DNA of 49,069 bases, taken from assembly GCA_025456015.1 (NCBI GenBank), contig JALOLK010000003.1, positions 1 through 49,069 on the forward strand, in the 5' to 3' direction. Positions 25,488 to 34,113 of the stretch are shown here, one piece after another. Position 1 is the stretch's first letter, and each line of letters begins with the position of its first letter. Below the pieces are notes generated by a model that worked only from the letters and a program-made list of their open reading frames with translations, was not told the DNA's origin and made no database searches. The translations under genes and the position numbers were made by a program. This stretch comes from Candidatus Nanopelagicales bacterium (GTDB taxonomy: Bacteria > Actinomycetota > Actinomycetes > S36-B12 > CAIYMF01).

Positions 25488-26853
25488 CGCCGGCCTCCGA
25501 GAGGTGGGCCAGGGCGTCCTGGCGGGTGATCACGCCGGCCGGGGCGCCGTCGGCCAGGACCAGCAGGGCGTCGACCTCGGCCAGCCGGGGCACGACCTCG
25601 GCGACCGGCTCGCCGATGCCGCAGGTCGGCAGCGGCGGGGCCATGTGCTCGCGGATCGCGTCGGACGGCGCGGCCTCGCGCCGGAACAGCAGGTCGAGCA
25701 GGTGCTGCTCGGAGACCGAGCCGACGACCTCGGAGACCACGACCGGTGGCTCGGCGCTGAGCACCGGCACCTGCGAGACGCCGTACTCGGCGAACAGGCT
25801 GATGACGTCGCGGATCGGCTCGTTCGGGTGCACGTGGATGAGCGTGGGCAGGCCGCCGTCGCGTGCGCCCAGCACGTCGCGGACGGTCACCCCGGTGGGC
25901 TCGCGCAGGAAGCCGAACGCACGCATCCAGCCGTCGTCGAACACCTTCGACAGGTAGCCGCGGCCGCCGTCGGGCAGCACGACCACCACGAGGTCGTCGG
26001 GCCCGCCCCGCTGGGCGACCTCGACCGCGGCCGCCGCCGCCATGCCGCTGGAGCCGCCCACGAGCAGGCCGTGCTCGACCGCGAGCCGGCGGGTCATGGT
26101 GAAGGCGTCCCGGTCGCTCACCGCGATGATCTCGTCGCAGATGTGCGGGTCGTAGGCGCTGGGCCAGAAGTCCTCGCCGACCCCCTCGACCAGGTAGGGC
26201 CGGCCGGTGCCCCCGGAGTACACCGAGCCGACCGGGTCCGCGCCGATGATGCGCACCCGCCCACCGCTGGCCTCCTTGAGGTAGCGCCCGGTGCCCGAGA
26301 TGGTCCCGCCCGTGCCCACGCCGGCGACGAGGTGGGTGATCCGCTGGTCGGTCTGCGCCCAGAGCTCGGGGCCGGTGCCGCGGTAGTGCGCCTGCGGGTT
26401 GGCCGGGTTGGAGTACTGGTCGGGCTTCCACGCGCCGGGGATCTCGCGGACCAGCCGGTCGCTCACCTGGTAGTAGGAGCGCGGATCCTCCGGGGCCACC
26501 GCGGTCGGGCACACCTCGACCCGGGCGCCGTACGCGCGCAGCACGGCGATCTTGTCCGCGCTGACCTTGTCCGGGCACACGAACACGCAGCGGTAGCCGC
26601 GCTGCTGCGCGGCGATCGCCAGGCCCACGCCGGTGTTGCCACTGGTCGGCTCGACGATCGTGCCGCCCGGCCGCAGCGCGCCGGAGGCCTCCGCAGCCTC
26701 GATCATCGCCACGGCGATGCGGTCCTTGATCGACCCGCCCGGGTTGAAGTACTCGACCTTGGCGACCAGTCGGGCGGCGTCGGGCCCGGCCAACCCGGGG
26801 AGGTCGACCAGCGGGGTGTTGCCCACCAGGTCCAGCACGTGCGGGTGGATCAT
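25480..26853 (-). CDS. cbs: cystathionine beta-synthase
   Basis: The 457-aa enzyme condenses serine and homocysteine to cystathionine. Its fold-II PLP core shows VGNTPLV, PLP Lys43 in FNPGGSIKDR, PTSGNTGVGLA, the CBS-type YYQVSDRLVREIPGAW and GVGTGGTISGTGRYLKE, and GGSSGMAAAAA. The C-terminal ~120 residues are two CBS modules (VRDVL...TLIHVHPNEPIRDVISLFAEYGVSQVPVL and IREHMAPPLPTCGIGEPVAEVVPRL), the regulatory region found in actinobacterial and eukaryotic enzymes. AAGGG upstream of ATG 26853 fits. The metB start overlaps its 3' end. A palindrome (26919-26937) lies about 66 bp upstream. Confidence 0.94.
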   Translation of the reverse strand: MIHPHVLDLVGNTPLVDLPGLAGPDAARLVAKVEYFNPGGSIKDRIAVAMIEAAEASGALRPGGTIVEPTSGNTGVGLAIAAQQRGYRCVFVCPDKVSADKIAVLRAYGARVEVCPTAVAPEDPRSYYQVSDRLVREIPGAWKPDQYSNPANPQAHYRGTGPELWAQTDQRITHLVAGVGTGGTISGTGRYLKEASGGRVRIIGADPVGSVYSGGTGRPYLVEGVGEDFWPSAYDPHICDEIIAVSDRDAFTMTRRLAVEHGLLVGGSSGMAAAAAVEVAQRGGPDDLVVVVLPDGGRGYLSKVFDDGWMRAFGFLREPTGVTVRDVLGARDGGLPTLIHVHPNEPIRDVISLFAEYGVSQVPVLSAEPPVVVSEVVGSVSEQHLLDLLFRREAAPSDAIREHMAPPLPTCGIGEPVAEVVPRLAEVDALLVLADGAPAGVITRQDALAHLSEAGDG

Positions 26854-26918
26854 CCTGCGCCCTTCGTCTGTGCCGCGGCCGGGTGCGCCCGGGGCGGGAT
26901 CGGATCCGGCAAGGCTGC

Positions 26919-26937
26919 CACACGGGATCCCGTTGTG
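26919..26937. promoter_or_regulatory. palindrome upstream of the cbs-metB unit
   Basis: The perfect palindrome ACGGGATCCCGT (26922-26933) extends to CACACGGGA facing TCCCGTTGTG with a one-base bulge. It lies in the 142-bp gap between cbs and the YbaK gene, 66-84 bp before the cbs ATG, where an operator for a sulphur-amino-acid regulator could sit. I tested this gap for a SAM riboswitch core and did not find one. Confidence 0.45.
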
Positions 26938-26995
26938 CTCGGCCCTCCGGGGGATCGATGAGCCCGGCGATCGTGAGCACCGCGGGGGCGGCTGG

Positions 26996-27496
26996 TTACG
27001 GCTCGGGGTCGGTCACGTCGGCGACCTGCGCCGCGAGGGCGGCGACGAGCTCGGCCGAGTCCACGGTGAACGCGGTGCCGTCGGCCCCGCCGCCGATCGA
27101 GACCGGGCCCGGCGGGATCGCCGCGTCGGCGATCACCGGCCAGGCGCGCAGGGACCCGAAGGGCGTGATCGTGCCCCGGGCGTAGCCGGTGACCGCCGTC
27201 GCGGTCTGGGCGTCGGGCATCGACAGGCGGCTGACCCCGAGCAGCGCGCGCAGCTTGGGCCAGCTGATCGTGCGCCCACCCTGGACGAGCACGAAGAGGA
27301 AGTCGTCGTCGGCGCGGCGCACGACCAGGGTCTTGAGGACCCGCTCGGGCGTGATGCCGCGGGCGGCGGCCGCCTCGGCCAGGCTCGACACGGGTCCATG
27401 CCGCGTGACGGCGTGGGCCACGCCACTGGCCGTGATGGCGACCAGGGCGCGGGCGGCGGGGTCGTCCGGCTCGGGGGTCTCCGGGGTGGCGTCCAT
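26996..27496 (-). CDS. YbaK/EbsC-family aminoacyl-tRNA deacylase
   Basis: The 166-aa protein of the YbaK/ProX editing family hydrolyses mischarged aminoacyl-tRNA (Cys-tRNA-Pro in YbaK, Ala-tRNA-Pro in ProX). Visible features are EAAAARGITPERVLKTLVVRRADDDFLFVLVQGG with the catalytic Lys, ARGTITPFGSL (the GxxxPFG motif) and IGGGADGTAFTVDSAEL. The start is ATG 27496; the 28 extra track residues are Arg/Cys-rich and non-family-like. CAGGAT lies six bases upstream and could be either a -10 or a weak ribosome site. Confidence 0.9.
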   Translation of the reverse strand: MDATPETPEPDDPAARALVAITASGVAHAVTRHGPVSSLAEAAAARGITPERVLKTLVVRRADDDFLFVLVQGGRTISWPKLRALLGVSRLSMPDAQTATAVTGYARGTITPFGSLRAWPVIADAAIPPGPVSIGGGADGTAFTVDSAELVAALAAQVADVTDPEP

Positions 27497-27531
27497 GGGC
27501 TGATCCTGCCGTGGTCGCAGCCGTGCCGTCC

Positions 27532-28596
27532 TCAGCGCGCAGCGGTGCCCGCACCGATCCCGGCGCGCAGGGCACCGCACGCCTCGAGGAAGGCCTCCCG
27601 GCTGCTGGTGCCCACGCCCGTGGAGTTCACGAAGGCGTGGATGAGGCGGTCGTGCCGGCGCAGGCCGACGGTCACGCCAGCTGCCGCCATCGCCCGCGCG
27701 TACGCCTCGCCCTCGTCACGCAGCACGTCGAAGCCGGAGACCGCCACGTAGGCCGGCGGCAGGCCGGTCAGGTCGCGGGCGAGCAGCGGCGAGACGCGGG
27801 GATCCGTCGCGTCCTGGTCGGCGAGGTAGTGGGTGCGGTACCAGTCCATCTGCTGCTCGGTGAGGAAGAAGCCGTCGCTGAACCGGCGGTAGGACGCGTG
27901 CTTCGTCGACAGGTCGGTCACCGGGAAGAAGAGCAGCTGGAACGCCGGGCGCTGCTCGTCGGCGGTGCGCAGGTCCTGGCAGAGGACCGCCGCGAGGTTG
28001 CCTCCGGCGGAGTCGCCGGCGACGGCGATCCGCGCTGGGTCGTGCCCCCAGGTGCCGGCGCAGGCGACCGCGAAGCGGAAGGCCGCCAGCGCGTCGTCGG
28101 GCGCCGCGGGGAACGGCTGCTCCGGGGCCAGCCGGTAGCCGACGGAGAGGACGCTGGCACCCGAGTGACGGGCGAGGAACCGGCAGGCCGTATCGGCGCT
28201 GTCGAGGCTGCCGACCACCCAGCCGCCGCCGTGGAAGTACAGCACCAGGCGGTCGGCGTCGCGGGCGTCGGCGACGTACCGGCGCCCGCGGATGCTGCCG
28301 GCGGGCGTGGGGATCGTGACGTCCTCGATCGCGTGCATCGGGATCGGGGCGCCGCCGAACAGGGCGGCCTCGGCATCGATCTGGGCACGCGCCTCGTCCA
28401 CGGGCAGCTCCTCGAACGAGGAGCCCGGGATGAGGTTCAGCAGGCGCAGCGCCGCACCGACCTCGGGTTCGATCGTGACCCCGTCGGCGACCGGGAGCGG
28501 CCCGCCGATGAGGCGCTGGATCGAGGTCGGGGCCTTGCCGAGCGCGGTGATGACGCCGCGCTCGACGGGGGTCAGGATGCGGGACAGCTCGGCCAT
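27532..28596 (-). CDS. alpha/beta hydrolase, hormone-sensitive-lipase family esterase
   Basis: The 354-aa soluble hydrolase carries the HSL oxyanion motif YFHGGGWVVGS, the nucleophile elbow GDSAGGN, the acid in GFDVLRDEGEAYA and the His in RLIHAFVN. It probably hydrolyses short- to medium-chain esters; the natural substrate is unknown. An N-terminal cap of ~80 residues is typical of the family. ATG 28596 has CAGGCT six bases upstream. A 15-bp tandem repeat separates it from the cyclase-like gene. It probably forms its own transcription unit, ending 35 bp before the YbaK gene. Confidence 0.9.
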   Translation of the reverse strand: MAELSRILTPVERGVITALGKAPTSIQRLIGGPLPVADGVTIEPEVGAALRLLNLIPGSSFEELPVDEARAQIDAEAALFGGAPIPMHAIEDVTIPTPAGSIRGRRYVADARDADRLVLYFHGGGWVVGSLDSADTACRFLARHSGASVLSVGYRLAPEQPFPAAPDDALAAFRFAVACAGTWGHDPARIAVAGDSAGGNLAAVLCQDLRTADEQRPAFQLLFFPVTDLSTKHASYRRFSDGFFLTEQQMDWYRTHYLADQDATDPRVSPLLARDLTGLPPAYVAVSGFDVLRDEGEAYARAMAAAGVTVGLRRHDRLIHAFVNSTGVGTSSREAFLEACGALRAGIGAGTAAR

Positions 28597-28617
28597 GGGC
28601 CCAGCCTGCTCCCGCCC

Positions 28618-28647
28618 GTCCGGCCGTTGCGCGTCCGGCCGTCGCGC
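28618..28647. repeat. two-copy 15-bp tandem repeat
   Basis: GTCCGGCCGTTGCGC (28618-28632) is followed directly by GTCCGGCCGTCGCGC (28633-28647), one mismatch. It fills the 52-bp gap between the esterase gene start and the cyclase-like gene end and could influence either, or be a neutral slippage product. Confidence 0.7.
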
Positions 28648-28648
28648 G

Positions 28649-31600
28649 TCAGGTCATCGAGGTGCGCCGGTGCAGCACCTCGGCGCCGGCGGCGAGCACG
28701 TGGCCCGCGCCGAGGTCGCGCAGCACGGTGAGGGCCTGCTCGCGCAGCTGGCTCGCCTGCTCGGCCTGGCCGCGCGCGTCGAGGATGCTGGCGCGGTCGA
28801 GCTGGGCGCACGCGGTCCAGTACGGGTAGCCGAGGCCGTCGAGGGTCTCGACGGCCTGCCGCAGCAGGTCGTCGCCGCCCTGCACGTCGCCATCGTCTGC
28901 CAGCCGCAGCCCCTGGTAGCGACGCAACTGGGCGCGCAGGAAGGGCGGGACGATGCCGATGGGTCGGTCGGAGGCCAGCGCGATGAGCCGGTCGACGACG
29001 TCATGCCGGCCGGCTCGGCGGGCTTCCCCGAGCGCATCGACCCAGGCGTAGCGGAACCACTCGGTGCGCATGCCCTGACTCAGGCTGGCATCGGCCTCGA
29101 CGGCCAGGGATTCGACCACGTCCTCGCCCTGCATCGCCGCGCACTCCAGCTCGAGCCAGCGTTGCACGCCGACGTCCCAGGGGTCCTCGGACTCGGCGCC
29201 CTGGCGCAGCACTGCCAGGCCGTCCGTGAGCTCGGCCACGTCGCCGCGGAACCGCGCGAAGACCCCGACGATGAGGCGCACCCCGATCTGCAGCTCGGGC
29301 GGGTAGCCGAACTCGACCAGCGTGCGGACCATCTCGTCGGCCCCTGCCCGACCACTGCTCCAGTCACCGCGCAGGAATCGGACCTGGGCAAGATTGAGCA
29401 CGGCCATGGCTTCAGAGGTCCGATCGCCACGCTGTCGAGCCCGCTCCAGTGCGAACTCGAAGTGGTCCAGCGCTTCCGGCTCATCGGCCTGCATGGCCGA
29501 GTCACCCAGGTTGACGCGCATGTTCTCGATGCTCATCGGACTCGTGGCGAGCCGAAGCGCTCCCTCGAACGCCACCATCGCCTGGATCGGCCGATCGGTG
29601 ATCTGCATGAGGCTGCCCTGGGTCGCCAGGACGTCGGCGACCAGATTCCGGTCGCCGAGTTCCTCAGCCAGCCGCAGGGCGCGATCCAAGGACGCTGCGG
29701 CGTCGTCGAAGAGGTTGAGCGCCAACTGGCCGGAGGCTCGACTGGCCCAGGCACGCACGAGGAGCGGGATCTCGTCCTCGGATGGCGTGGGGACGCGGTC
29801 GATGATCGCCTGCCGCAGCGCCAAGGACTCCCTGATCCGCCCCTGAACGGCATGACCTCGACCAGCCAGCATGGTCGCTTCGCCCCACTGCAGTGGTGTC
29901 GCGGTGTCCGGCCCTTCGAGCACCTGCTCGGCGAAGTGCAGCATGCGGTCGGAGCGCCCCGCCGTCAGCGCCGCATCACCGGCCCGCAGCAGGGCCGCGA
30001 TCCGCTCGGACCCCTCGGTCATGCTCGCGGCCATGGCGAAGGAGCGCTCGGCGACGTCGGGGGAGCCCACGGTCAGGCCGCGCTCGCCGGCGGCCATGTA
30101 GGCGTGGTGCGCCAGGCGCCGGATGTGCGGCGCGTCCGCATCGTCGGGAACGGCCTCGTACGCACCGCGGTAGTGCGAGGCGAGCACCTCGCCGACGTCA
30201 GCGCTGTCCGTGAACGTCAGTGCGAGGTGCTCGGCGGCGGCGACGTGGCGGGCCTTGCGCTCGCGCTTGCCGAGCATGTCGTAGGCGACCTGGCGCAGCA
30301 TCGCCTGCGCATAGCCGTACTGGCCCTGGTCGGGGGAGAGCCGGCTGCTCTCGACCGCGAGGACCTCCCGGCGGACCAGGCTGCTGAGCACCTCGTCGAT
30401 GCGGTCCTCGGCGATCTCGGCCACCGCCCGGACGGCCTCCCGGGAGAAGCCGCCGCGGAAGACCGACATGCGCATGGCGACGGTGCGCTCGTCGGGGGCC
30501 AGGGCGTCGAGGCGGGAGGCGAGCAGCGAGGTCAGCGAGGGTGGGACGTCGAGGTCGGTGATGGGGCCCTCGAGGACGTAGCGGCCGTCCCGGGCGACCA
30601 CCTGGCCGCGGTCGACCAGGGCGCGGATGGACTCCACGGCGTAGAGCGGGATGCCCTCGGCCTGCTCCACGATGCGGCCGCGCACGCCGGCCGGCATGCC
30701 GGGGACCAGATCGTCGAGCAGCTCGCCGATCGCCTGGTCGGGCAGCCGGTCCAGCCACAGGACCGTCTGGTTGCGGCGACCGGCCACCCAGCTGGTGCGT
30801 CGCTCGAGCAGCTCGGGTCGGGCCAGGCCCAGCACGAAGATCGGCGAGGACGCGGCCCACTCGAGCAGGTGGTCGAGGAAGTCCAGCAGGGCGGTGTCCG
30901 CCCACTGCAGGTCCTCGAAGACCAGGATCACCGGGTACTCGTCGGCGAGGCGCTGGAAGAAGGTGCGCCAGCCGGCCATGAGGTCCTGGCGGTCGAAGCC
31001 ATCCCCGCCGGGCAGGCCGAGCAGGGCGGCCAGGCGCGGGCGCAGGTAGGCGGCCTCCTGCGCGTTGGGGACGTACTGGGCCAGCCCGGCGTCGAGCAGG
31101 CGCTCGGCCTCCGGGTCCGGCGCATCCTCGGCGATCCCGAGGCGGTGGCGCACCGCCTCGGCCAGGGCCCAGAACGCCACCCCCTCGCCGTAGGACAGGC
31201 ACCGCCCGACGTGCCAGAAGGTCATGGCGGCCAGGCCGTCCACGTAGCGGGAGAACTCCGAGCGCAGCCGGGACTTGCCTGTGCCCGGGGCGCCCACCAC
31301 GAGCGCCATGCGCGCCTGGTGGCGCTCGGCGGAGCCGTGGAACAGGTCCTTGACCAGGCGCAGCTCGGAATCACGGCCGAGGAAGCGGGCCTCGAGGCCG
31401 TCCACCCGATCAGTGCCCAGTGCGCCGGCCACGACGCGCTGGGCGCGCCACACCTGCAGCGGCTCGTCCTTGCCCTTGACCTGGTGCACGCCGGCTTCCT
31501 CGTAGGCGATCGAGGCGAGGCTGCGCTGGCGGGTCTGATCGTCGACCAGGACCGTGCCCGGCTCGGCCAGCCCCTGGATGCGGGCGGCGGTGTTCACGCG

Positions 31601-32191
31601 ATCGCCGACCACGAGCGCCTCGCCCCCGGCGCCCCAGCTGGCCGCTTGGCCCGTCACCACCCCCGCGCGCGCCCGCAGGGTCGGGATGCCGGTGGTCTCG
31701 GCCAGGGCCGCGACCGCGTCCACGACGTCGAGCGCCGCGCGCACCGCTCGTTCGGCGTCGTCCTCCTGCGCGACCGGGCTGCCCCAGACGGCCATGACCG
31801 CGTCGCCGATGAACTTCTCCACCGTGCCGGCGTAGCGCTCCACCACTGTGCGGGCGGCGTCGAAGTAGCGGGTCAGCAGCTCACGGACGTCCTCGGCGTC
31901 ACGCTGCTCGGACAGGGTCGTGAAGCCCACGAGGTCGACGAAGAGCACCGAGACCGGGCGGACCTCCTGGGCGGGCGCATGACCCGGGCCGCCCCCCGCA
32001 GGGGCGCCGGTGCTGGTGTCCCCGGCCCGGGCGCCACCGCCGCCCAAGGGCGTCCCGCACTCGCTGCAGAACTTCGCCCCCGAGACCGTCGGCGTGCCGC
32101 ACGACGGGCACACCGAAGCGAGCCGGGAGCCGCACTCCAGGCAGAACTTCGCGCCAGGCGCGCTGGCCGTGCCGCAGTTCGGACAGCTCAC
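28649..32191 (-). CDS. zinc-ribbon, class III nucleotidyl cyclase and AAA ATPase signalling protein
   Basis: The 1180-aa protein begins with two zinc ribbons (CPNCG...CLECG and CPSCG...CSECG). A class III cyclase domain follows at about residues 75-240, with metal Asp residues in VLFVDLVGFTTLSE and KFIGDAVMAVWG and the substrate region NTAARIQ. Next is an AAA_16/STAND-type ATPase with Walker A GAPGTGKSRL (around residue 300) and Walker B-like VILVFEDLQWAD. The C-terminal half is a long TPR-like helical region. The architecture matches large actinobacterial cyclase/ATPase regulators. The product nucleotide and the input are unknown. GTG 32191 follows GGGGAG. Confidence 0.9.
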   Translation of the reverse strand: MSCPNCGTASAPGAKFCLECGSRLASVCPSCGTPTVSGAKFCSECGTPLGGGGARAGDTSTGAPAGGGPGHAPAQEVRPVSVLFVDLVGFTTLSEQRDAEDVRELLTRYFDAARTVVERYAGTVEKFIGDAVMAVWGSPVAQEDDAERAVRAALDVVDAVAALAETTGIPTLRARAGVVTGQAASWGAGGEALVVGDRVNTAARIQGLAEPGTVLVDDQTRQRSLASIAYEEAGVHQVKGKDEPLQVWRAQRVVAGALGTDRVDGLEARFLGRDSELRLVKDLFHGSAERHQARMALVVGAPGTGKSRLRSEFSRYVDGLAAMTFWHVGRCLSYGEGVAFWALAEAVRHRLGIAEDAPDPEAERLLDAGLAQYVPNAQEAAYLRPRLAALLGLPGGDGFDRQDLMAGWRTFFQRLADEYPVILVFEDLQWADTALLDFLDHLLEWAASSPIFVLGLARPELLERRTSWVAGRRNQTVLWLDRLPDQAIGELLDDLVPGMPAGVRGRIVEQAEGIPLYAVESIRALVDRGQVVARDGRYVLEGPITDLDVPPSLTSLLASRLDALAPDERTVAMRMSVFRGGFSREAVRAVAEIAEDRIDEVLSSLVRREVLAVESSRLSPDQGQYGYAQAMLRQVAYDMLGKRERKARHVAAAEHLALTFTDSADVGEVLASHYRGAYEAVPDDADAPHIRRLAHHAYMAAGERGLTVGSPDVAERSFAMAASMTEGSERIAALLRAGDAALTAGRSDRMLHFAEQVLEGPDTATPLQWGEATMLAGRGHAVQGRIRESLALRQAIIDRVPTPSEDEIPLLVRAWASRASGQLALNLFDDAAASLDRALRLAEELGDRNLVADVLATQGSLMQITDRPIQAMVAFEGALRLATSPMSIENMRVNLGDSAMQADEPEALDHFEFALERARQRGDRTSEAMAVLNLAQVRFLRGDWSSGRAGADEMVRTLVEFGYPPELQIGVRLIVGVFARFRGDVAELTDGLAVLRQGAESEDPWDVGVQRWLELECAAMQGEDVVESLAVEADASLSQGMRTEWFRYAWVDALGEARRAGRHDVVDRLIALASDRPIGIVPPFLRAQLRRYQGLRLADDGDVQGGDDLLRQAVETLDGLGYPYWTACAQLDRASILDARGQAEQASQLREQALTVLRDLGAGHVLAAGAEVLHRRTSMT

Positions 32192-32286
32192 GGTCCGTTC
32201 TCCCCTGTCGCCTCGACGAGCCAGTCACCTGACCGTCGTCGCCATTGTGACGCCGCGGGGTGAGCCTTCGCGCGGTTCGACTGGTC

Positions 32287-32328
32287 CGGGCCGGCGGCCC
32301 TCCCGCTCAGGAGGGAGGGGCCGGCCCG
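32287..32328 (-). terminator. hairpin enclosing the stop codon of the HNH gene
   Basis: CGGGCCGGC (32287-32295) pairs with GCCGGCCCG (32320-32328) and CCCTCCC pairs with GGGAGGG inside, with two bulged bases and an eight-base loop. The stop codon of the HNH gene (32307-32309) sits in the loop. There is no U-tract, but the stem is strong enough to serve as a terminator on the minus strand. Confidence 0.6.
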
Positions 32329-33977
32329 TCGGCGACCTCCAGCCCGGCAGGCGTGTGCCAGCTCCACCCCGCCGCGGCGCCCTGCTCAGGCGGAGGGTCG
32401 TGCTCGCCGTCGCCGCCCTGCTCCTGCGGGAGCAGCTGCCAGCCGACGTGGGTCTTGAGGTTGTGATGGCGCCGGCAGAGCGGGCCGAGATTCTCCGGGC
32501 TCGTGCTGCCGCGTGGCCACGGGACGGCATGGTCGAGATCGCAGCGGCTGGCCGGCTGGCGGCACCCGGGGAACCGGCAGTGGGGCTCCCGAGCGCGCAC
32601 CAGACGGGCCACTGCCTGGCTGGGGACGTAGCCGCGCGAACCAGTCGCAACGATGGCGCCGGCAGCATCCGTGACCCATGCCCGCCAGGTGCCCTCGGCA
32701 GCCAGCGTGCAGGCCAGGCCCGCAGGTATCGGCCCGACCCCCGGGACCTCGGCCGGATCGTCTGCGAGGCCGAGCAGCACCTGCAGCGGGACGATGACGT
32801 TGATCTCGGGCCGCGGCGCTCGGCTCGGCGCGGTTGGTAGGCCGATGGGCTCGGCCGAGTCTGGCCCTGCCCCGACCTCCGGCCCTGCCCCGACCTCGGA
32901 CCCTGCCCCCATGGCCAGGACCACGTCGACCAGCACGTCCGCCCGCAGCTGGTCCCGCGTGCGCGGCTCCGTGCCGCCGTGCTCCCGGGCCGCATCCTCG
33001 AGGTGCTGGGCCAGGCCGGTGAGCCGGCGGTGCAGGCGGCGGGCGTCGACGTCGCGCAGCTCGGCCACGAGTGTCGCCATGCCGTCCGTTCCCGGGTGGA
33101 CCACCACGCGACGCCGGGCGAACCCGCGGACCCGGGCGGCTCGCTCCTCCTCGGGGACCTGGCGCAGGCGGGCAGCCCGCGCCTGCCGGCTGATCTCGCC
33201 GGCGTGCCACGGCCGCCGGCCGGACGCCAACCGTGCCTGCACCCGGGCCACGACCTCCTCGACCACGCGGGCCGCCGGCCCCTGCTCGAGGTCCATGAGC
33301 TGCTCGGTCACGAGCCGGCCGGCCCACGCGCTGATCGCCCCTGTGGCCACGAGCGCTACCAGCGGGGGATGCGCCGCGAGGGCACGCGCGGCGCCGATGC
33401 GATTGCCCATCGCCCCCGGCGAGGACCGCAGCGCCACCGCCAGCTCCTCGCGGGCCGGTTCCTCCACGACCTGGCCGGTGCTCGCCACCCGGTGCTCCAC
33501 CCGCCGATGGCCGGCTGCCACCGCCAGCGCCTGTGCCGACCCCGCCGCCACCCAGCCCGCGCAGGCCTCCCACGCCGCGGCGATGACCACCTGGCAGGCG
33601 CACGGCCAGCCCTGCGCGTGCCCCGGGATCGGCAGGGCGCCCATGCGATCGGCGGTGTGCGGCAGCGGGCAGGGGAAGGCCGCCGGCAGATGCCCCAGGG
33701 CGGTGGCGAGCATGGGCCCGGCCGGCAGCCACAGCAGCCCGCGGACGTCGTCACGCAGCGGTGCCTCCCACCAGGAGGGCTGCGTCCACGCCGGCCGGGT
33801 GCGCTGCCACTGCTGCCCGAAGACCGCGGCCACGTGCACCGCGAGGGCGGAGCCGGCGTCGGCGGGCGCGGGGGAGTCGGCAGGCCTCGGCGCGATCATC
33901 GGAGCACGCACCAGGTCGGGCAACGCGGTGCCGATGCTCTCCGGCGGCCCCCCGCCGGCGAGGAACAGGACACGCAT
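32307..33977 (-). CDS. DUF222/13E12-family protein with C-terminal HNH endonuclease domain
   Basis: The 556-aa protein has a long helical DUF222 region and ends in an HNH nuclease module: CRFPGCRQPASRCDLDHAVPWPRGSTSPENLGPLCRRHHNLKTH. The two Cys pairs and D-H...N...H-H residues of the fold are visible. Such genes are multicopy in actinobacteria and in mycobacteria form the 13E12 repeat family, several copies of which are LexA-controlled. Here a near-perfect SOS box lies 16-31 bp before the ATG, so damage induction is expected. The physiological role of the family is not established. A hairpin surrounds the stop codon. Confidence 0.92.
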   Translation of the reverse strand: MRVLFLAGGGPPESIGTALPDLVRAPMIAPRPADSPAPADAGSALAVHVAAVFGQQWQRTRPAWTQPSWWEAPLRDDVRGLLWLPAGPMLATALGHLPAAFPCPLPHTADRMGALPIPGHAQGWPCACQVVIAAAWEACAGWVAAGSAQALAVAAGHRRVEHRVASTGQVVEEPAREELAVALRSSPGAMGNRIGAARALAAHPPLVALVATGAISAWAGRLVTEQLMDLEQGPAARVVEEVVARVQARLASGRRPWHAGEISRQARAARLRQVPEEERAARVRGFARRRVVVHPGTDGMATLVAELRDVDARRLHRRLTGLAQHLEDAAREHGGTEPRTRDQLRADVLVDVVLAMGAGSEVGAGPEVGAGPDSAEPIGLPTAPSRAPRPEINVIVPLQVLLGLADDPAEVPGVGPIPAGLACTLAAEGTWRAWVTDAAGAIVATGSRGYVPSQAVARLVRAREPHCRFPGCRQPASRCDLDHAVPWPRGSTSPENLGPLCRRHHNLKTHVGWQLLPQEQGGDGEHDPPPEQGAAAGWSWHTPAGLEVADGPAPPS

Positions 33978-33992
33978 GCGACCCCCGTCGAT

Positions 33993-34008
33993 TCGAACTG
34001 GTGTACGA
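33993..34008 (-). promoter_or_regulatory. LexA-binding SOS box
   Basis: TCGAAC-tggt-GTACGA matches the actinobacterial/mycobacterial SOS consensus TCGAAC-N4-GTTCGA at 11 of 12 positions. It lies 16-31 bp upstream of the HNH-protein ATG, just downstream of a TAGTAT -10-like hexamer on the minus strand, where LexA would block transcription. The gap to the divergent ankyrin gene is about 105 bp from the box, so control of that gene is less likely. Confidence 0.8.
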
Positions 34009-34100
34009 ATACTACCACGTCCTCACGAGGTCGTGAAGCGTCGGGCTGGCACGGTGGACGATGGTCTCGTGGGCCGGACCCGGACCGGACTCCCGCGGGG

Positions 34101-34106
34101 TAGCGT
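34101..34106 (+). promoter_or_regulatory. putative -10 of the ankyrin lipoprotein gene
   Basis: TAGCGT stands 7 nt before the ATG at 34114, identical in sequence and spacing to the element before the histidine kinase gene. No Shine-Dalgarno sequence is present. Confidence 0.5.
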
Positions 34107-34113
34107 CACCGGC

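Noticed and set aside
26854-26995. possible SAM riboswitch before cbs-metB
   Set aside because: I looked for the GGCAACC-type core and the usual P1/P2 elements of SAM-I and SAM-IV on the minus strand; only a GGCAGCC and a palindrome occur, not the conserved layout.
28292-32263. 1323-aa ORF on the plus strand
   Set aside because: It lies antisense to the zinc-ribbon cyclase/AAA protein, has no domain and shows the His/Gln/Gly-rich composition typical of the reverse reading of GC-rich genes.
33990-34012. possible tRNA T-arm (GTTCGAAT) on the minus strand
   Set aside because: The flanking five-base stem does not pair and no acceptor or anticodon arm can be built; the sequence is better explained as the LexA box.
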